Origin: CAVQEK01 sp964596645
GTDB taxonomy: Bacteria; Bacteroidota; Bacteroidia; Cytophagales; Cyclobacteriaceae
DNA: 33,505 nucleotides
Direction: 5' to 3'
NCBI GenBank assembly: GCA_964596645.1
Contig: CAZQVB010000044.1
Coordinates: 1-33,505, forward strand
Positions 30,705-33,505 of this stretch are shown in pieces; position 1 is the stretch's first letter; each line of letters opens with the position of its first letter. Below the pieces are notes generated by a model that saw nothing but the letters and a program-made list of their open reading frames with translations, was not told where the DNA came from and made no database searches. The position numbers and the translations under genes are program-made.

Positions 30705-32960
30705 TTATGCACCATTTTTCAACCGCAGGCTGAACACCCAGGTGCGCGGCTTGGCAGGCCCGTATACATAATTGGAATCGCGGTTTTTGCCGATATCAAA
30801 ATCATCCTGATAAGCATTGAATACATTGTGTACGCCGGCGGCGCACTCCAGTATGAGGCCCGTGTTTTTCAATGCAACATCGTACGACAGGTTGAGCGAC
30901 TGATCGAAAAAAGGCTGTGAATGGTGATATCGGTCGTGCGGCACCCCGGGCGCTCCGGCCATGTGCAGCAGCTTCATGCTGCCGGTATATACCCCCGAGC
31001 CTGTGAGCGTGAGTGATGAAAAAGGCCTAAAGCGCAGCGTGTAGTACCCATAGCGATCGGGAGTGCGAAGATAGTTCGCCGAAGGCTCCAATGTATTACT
31101 CCACTGCACGGGTTGCCCGTATGCACTGTGCTGAAGCGTAAATCCCACATCCATCTCCCATACATAATCCAAATTGAAGCGACCTTCCAGCGAAAGCCCT
31201 TGTACAACAGATCCACCGCCATTCTTCTTTTGCAAGATGGTGTTGCCGGCGTCATCCGTTCCCTGGTCTTCCAACACAAAAGCATCGATAAGGCGCGTGT
31301 GAAAAAGCCCTGCGGTGAAGCCGTAGATGGCATGCTCCGATGGCCTGTCGTAATTGTACGACAGCGTATAGCTCCGCGATCGCTCCTCTTTCAGTGCAGG
31401 ATCGAGCACCACACGCGATATACCTCCACCGGCAAAGGCGATGTGCAGGTCGGTATCGAATGCCTGAGGCGCGCGGTAGCCCGTGGCAGCCGATGCCCGA
31501 AGTTGTGTAAATCGGCCCGGCTGATACAGCAGGTTTGCCCGGGGGTTGAGCAATGCGCCGTCAACCAGATTGTGCCGATCAGCGCGCAGGCCCGTCACCA
31601 GCGATAGCGACCTGGCTATTTGCCAGTCACTCTGCACAAATGCGCCAACCTGTGCCACCCGTTGATCGATCAGGTACTGGTACAGAGGGATTTCGTCGAA
31701 GATATAATCGTGGCTGTACTCCGCTCCGGCAGTGAGTACATGCCACTGCGTGTGGTGGTTGTACTGCAGTCCGCCCATCACTGTGTAGTTGCTGGTCTGC
31801 CCGTAAGCATCTGCCCCGTCAATACCGGTGTAGTGGTCGCGGCCGGTGCGTTGCGCCGCAGTGTATATGCTTAGTGAACTATTGATGGCTTTCAAAGACC
31901 GCTCGTAGTCTATGCCGGCCATTACGATGTTGTGCCGCCGCATCTCCGACTGGTCGGCCAAGTGTGGTGGACCGTCGAGCTTGTTGCCGCCCAGGCGCTC
32001 CTCCACCAACCCGTTGAACTGCGCACTCAGGGTAGAAACTTGGTCGGTCTGCAGCCACAACTGCGTACCAAAACTGGTGGAGTTCAATGAAGGTAATTCA
32101 GAAAAACCGTCCCCGTTGTGGTCGTACGCCTGGCGGTTGCGCCTGGCGGCAAACAGTGCAAAGCCTCCCGCATCAAGGCGTTTAGAAGCGTTGGCGCTGA
32201 GCAGATGATCGGTTGACTGCCCTCCGATGAGGGCGCCCTGATAGCCGGCCGATACCGCATCTTCTTCAGGCATTTTGGTGATGATGTTCACTGTGCCGCC
32301 TATGGCACTGGAACCGTATAAGGCAGAGCCGCCACCGCGCACAATTTCTACTTTATCGATCATATTTGGCGGCAACATTTCCAGTCCATACAGGCCAATC
32401 AAAGAGGTGAAAATCGGTCGGCTGTTGATCAAAATTTGTGTATAAGCGCCACTGAGGCCATTCATGCGCAACTGTGAGTAGCCACAGGTCTGGCAGTCGG
32501 TTTCCAGGCGAAGACCCGGCTGCAGACCGAGGCCATCGGCCAGGCTAAAAGCCTGATTATCCTCAAGGGTTTTCGCGTGTAACACATCCACCATTACAGG
32601 CGATTCGGTTTGTTTTCGCTCCGTTCTGGTACCGGTCACCACTACTTCCTCCAGCTCTGCCAGGGAGGGTTTCAGCACAATGTGCAACCACGCCGGCTTG
32701 TCGTCTTGCACCACCAACTGCGTCCGGTATTGTTGATAGCCCACAAAAGATGCTTCTATGGTGTACGTGCCCGCGGGCACCTTTTCAATGTAAAACCGGC
32801 CGTCTCCATCCGTGATGGCTCCCATGTGTGTGGAAGGCACCCCTATATTCACAAAGGGCAGAGGGCCGCTGTCGTCGCTCACCCTTCCGGAGATTTGCCC
32901 CTGCGCCCGGGCCTGCATCAGCATACAGCATATGAGGGCACCTGTAAGTAGAAATTTCAT
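30705..32960 (-). CDS. TonB-dependent outer-membrane receptor
   Basis: The 751-residue protein has a signal peptide (LLTGALICCMLMQARAQ), a carboxypeptidase-regulatory-like domain (about 22-95: GQISGRVSDDSGPLPFVNIG, AGTYTIEASFVGYQQY), a TonB box region (EEVVVTGTRTE, about 103-113), a plug domain (about 118-225, with KVEIVRGGGSALYGSSAIGG and VNIITK), and a 22-strand barrel to the C-terminus (RTWVFSLRLKN). A DCQTCGYSQLRMNG segment in the plug, with two Cys, recalls receptors linked to metal or cobalamin uptake. It stands alone with no SusD partner, so a small ligand such as a metal chelate is more likely than a glycan. TTAGAC-type boxes upstream hint at metal control. Confidence 0.9.
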   Translation of the reverse strand: MKFLLTGALICCMLMQARAQGQISGRVSDDSGPLPFVNIGVPSTHMGAITDGDGRFYIEKVPAGTYTIEASFVGYQQYRTQLVVQDDKPAWLHIVLKPSLAELEEVVVTGTRTERKQTESPVMVDVLHAKTLEDNQAFSLADGLGLQPGLRLETDCQTCGYSQLRMNGLSGAYTQILINSRPIFTSLIGLYGLEMLPPNMIDKVEIVRGGGSALYGSSAIGGTVNIITKMPEEDAVSAGYQGALIGGQSTDHLLSANASKRLDAGGFALFAARRNRQAYDHNGDGFSELPSLNSTSFGTQLWLQTDQVSTLSAQFNGLVEERLGGNKLDGPPHLADQSEMRRHNIVMAGIDYERSLKAINSSLSIYTAAQRTGRDHYTGIDGADAYGQTSNYTVMGGLQYNHHTQWHVLTAGAEYSHDYIFDEIPLYQYLIDQRVAQVGAFVQSDWQIARSLSLVTGLRADRHNLVDGALLNPRANLLYQPGRFTQLRASAATGYRAPQAFDTDLHIAFAGGGISRVVLDPALKEERSRSYTLSYNYDRPSEHAIYGFTAGLFHTRLIDAFVLEDQGTDDAGNTILQKKNGGGSVVQGLSLEGRFNLDYVWEMDVGFTLQHSAYGQPVQWSNTLEPSANYLRTPDRYGYYTLRFRPFSSLTLTGSGVYTGSMKLLHMAGAPGVPHDRYHHSQPFFDQSLNLSYDVALKNTGLILECAAGVHNVFNAYQDDFDIGKNRDSNYVYGPAKPRTWVFSLRLKNGA

Positions 32961-32963
32961 GCG

Positions 32964-33028
32964 GTCTAATTTTGCTCGGCAAATTTATACATTAGACTTA
33001 TAACATTTTATTTTTAGCTTTGTCTAAA
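32964..33028. promoter_or_regulatory. TonB receptor promoter with TTAGAC-type operator boxes
   Basis: On the minus strand TAAATTTG (32987-32980) matches the -7 consensus. Around it are a GTCTAAT (32964-32970) / ATTAGAC (32991-32997) inverted repeat with a 20-base spacer and a palindrome TTTAG-CTTTGT-CTAAA (33013-33028). Such TTTAG/CTAAA dyads resemble binding sites of DtxR/MntR-type metal-responsive repressors, but no such regulator gene is in the window. Confidence 0.4.
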
Positions 33029-33049
33029 TATAATTAAAGTAATTGTTGG

Positions 33050-33505
33050 ACGGGAAGATTGGTAGAATGGTGGGTTAGTAAATGCGCGCCGGCCAGTCAA
33101 AACAGCGGGCGTGCAACCATTTCCATGGTCTGGGGCCCACAGAATATTTCGTGCGGCTGGCCAGCGTATGCACCAACCCTTGCAGTCATCCTGAACTTGT
33201 TTCAGGATCTGTTCGCTATTGGCATTAGCCGCCATCAATGGACGCCGGCGGTTCAATACAACAGGCGCGCGGCTGCGCCAGCGCGTATGACAGCATTGTT
33301 TGACGCGATTTTATTTGATTCGTTTCTTTTCATTAACTGGAAATAAATGAACAGCCACGGATGGTCTGCATCTTTTGAAGTATGTTGATATCCATGTCAC
33401 CAATAAAGCTTTCACTTGCTTATGCTTCCAATAGTCTTCAACCCTACAAGGCCGGCTTGGCGCATTTCACTCCACGGGCCGTGGGGCCGCGTCATGTCAC
33501 TCCGA
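33050..33505. repeat. Dispersed intergenic repeat, copy R2
   Basis: No credible gene lies between 33030 and the window end. The region repeats blocks of R1 (3735-4141): AGATTGGTAGAATGGTGGGT (33057-33076), GCAACCATTTCCATGGTCTG (33113-33132), GTCATCCTGAACTTGTTTCA (33184-33203), TTCGTTTCTTTTCATTAACT (33319-33338) and ATGAACAGCCACGGATG (33347-33363). Relative to R1 the GGTAGAATGG unit lies at the other end, so the family is modular. It is cut by the window end. Confidence 0.65.

Noticed and set aside
1..33505. CRISPR array, tRNA or rRNA genes
   Set aside because: No regularly spaced direct repeats, cloverleaf sequences or rRNA landmarks were seen by eye on either strand.

Overview
The window looks like chromosomal DNA of a Bacteroidota bacterium. 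The evidence is a type IX secretion sorting domain on a 2774-residue protein, a gliding-motility-type C-terminal domain, a SusC-like TonB-dependent receptor with a carboxypeptidase-regulatory-like N-terminus, Bacteroidota -7 motifs (TAnnTTTG), weak Shine-Dalgarno sequences, and intron and small-protein types common in that phylum. I cannot name a genus. No rRNA or tRNA gene and no CRISPR array is visible.

Bases 1-3720 are an accessory, AT-rich region that I read as the decayed edge of an integron cassette array without an integrase in view (a CALIN). At its left edge a SulP transporter gene survives only as its STAS domain, next to what look like IS21-type terminal repeats. Three small cassettes follow: a RelE/ParE-type toxin-antitoxin pair, a PemK/MazF-type toxin-antitoxin pair, and a secreted protein of unknown function. 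The key evidence is that each cassette begins with GTT plus seven bases and ends with the exact reverse complement of those bases, as expected when a circular cassette rebuilds its attC core site. The attC site after the PemK cassette is intact and forms a long imperfect hairpin. The other three attC positions each carry a group IIC intron or intron remnant in antisense orientation. One of these (1254-1868) is complete but has no maturase gene. Both toxin genes are frameshifted while both antitoxins are open.

Bases 3720-4140 hold a dispersed intergenic repeat that recurs at 33050-33505 and partly at 10780-10995. From 4142 onward the window is ordinary, dense Bacteroidota core and accessory DNA: a small unknown protein, a secreted endonuclease/exonuclease/phosphatase-fold protein, a Tat-exported Gfo/Idh/MocA oxidoreductase, a membrane ATP-grasp protein divergent from a DinB-like protein, an aldehyde dehydrogenase, a DUF2147 protein, an HpcH/HpaI aldolase, histidyl-tRNA synthetase, a secreted PKD/gliding-type protein, a YbaB-glycosyltransferase pair, PspC, an OmpA/TPR lipoprotein and the pyruvate dehydrogenase E1 beta subunit. 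The right third holds the giant T9SS protein, an SDR oxidoreductase, an MDR oxidoreductase and a TonB-dependent receptor with TTAGAC-type candidate operator boxes upstream.

Most genes sit alone or in pairs. Convergent pairs are separated by bidirectional hairpin terminators (5599-5640, 20021-20055) or overlap by a few bases. The most unusual part of the window is the intron-riddled cassette array. The second is a single protein carrying two cohesin-like domains, a dockerin-like segment and a T9SS signal.
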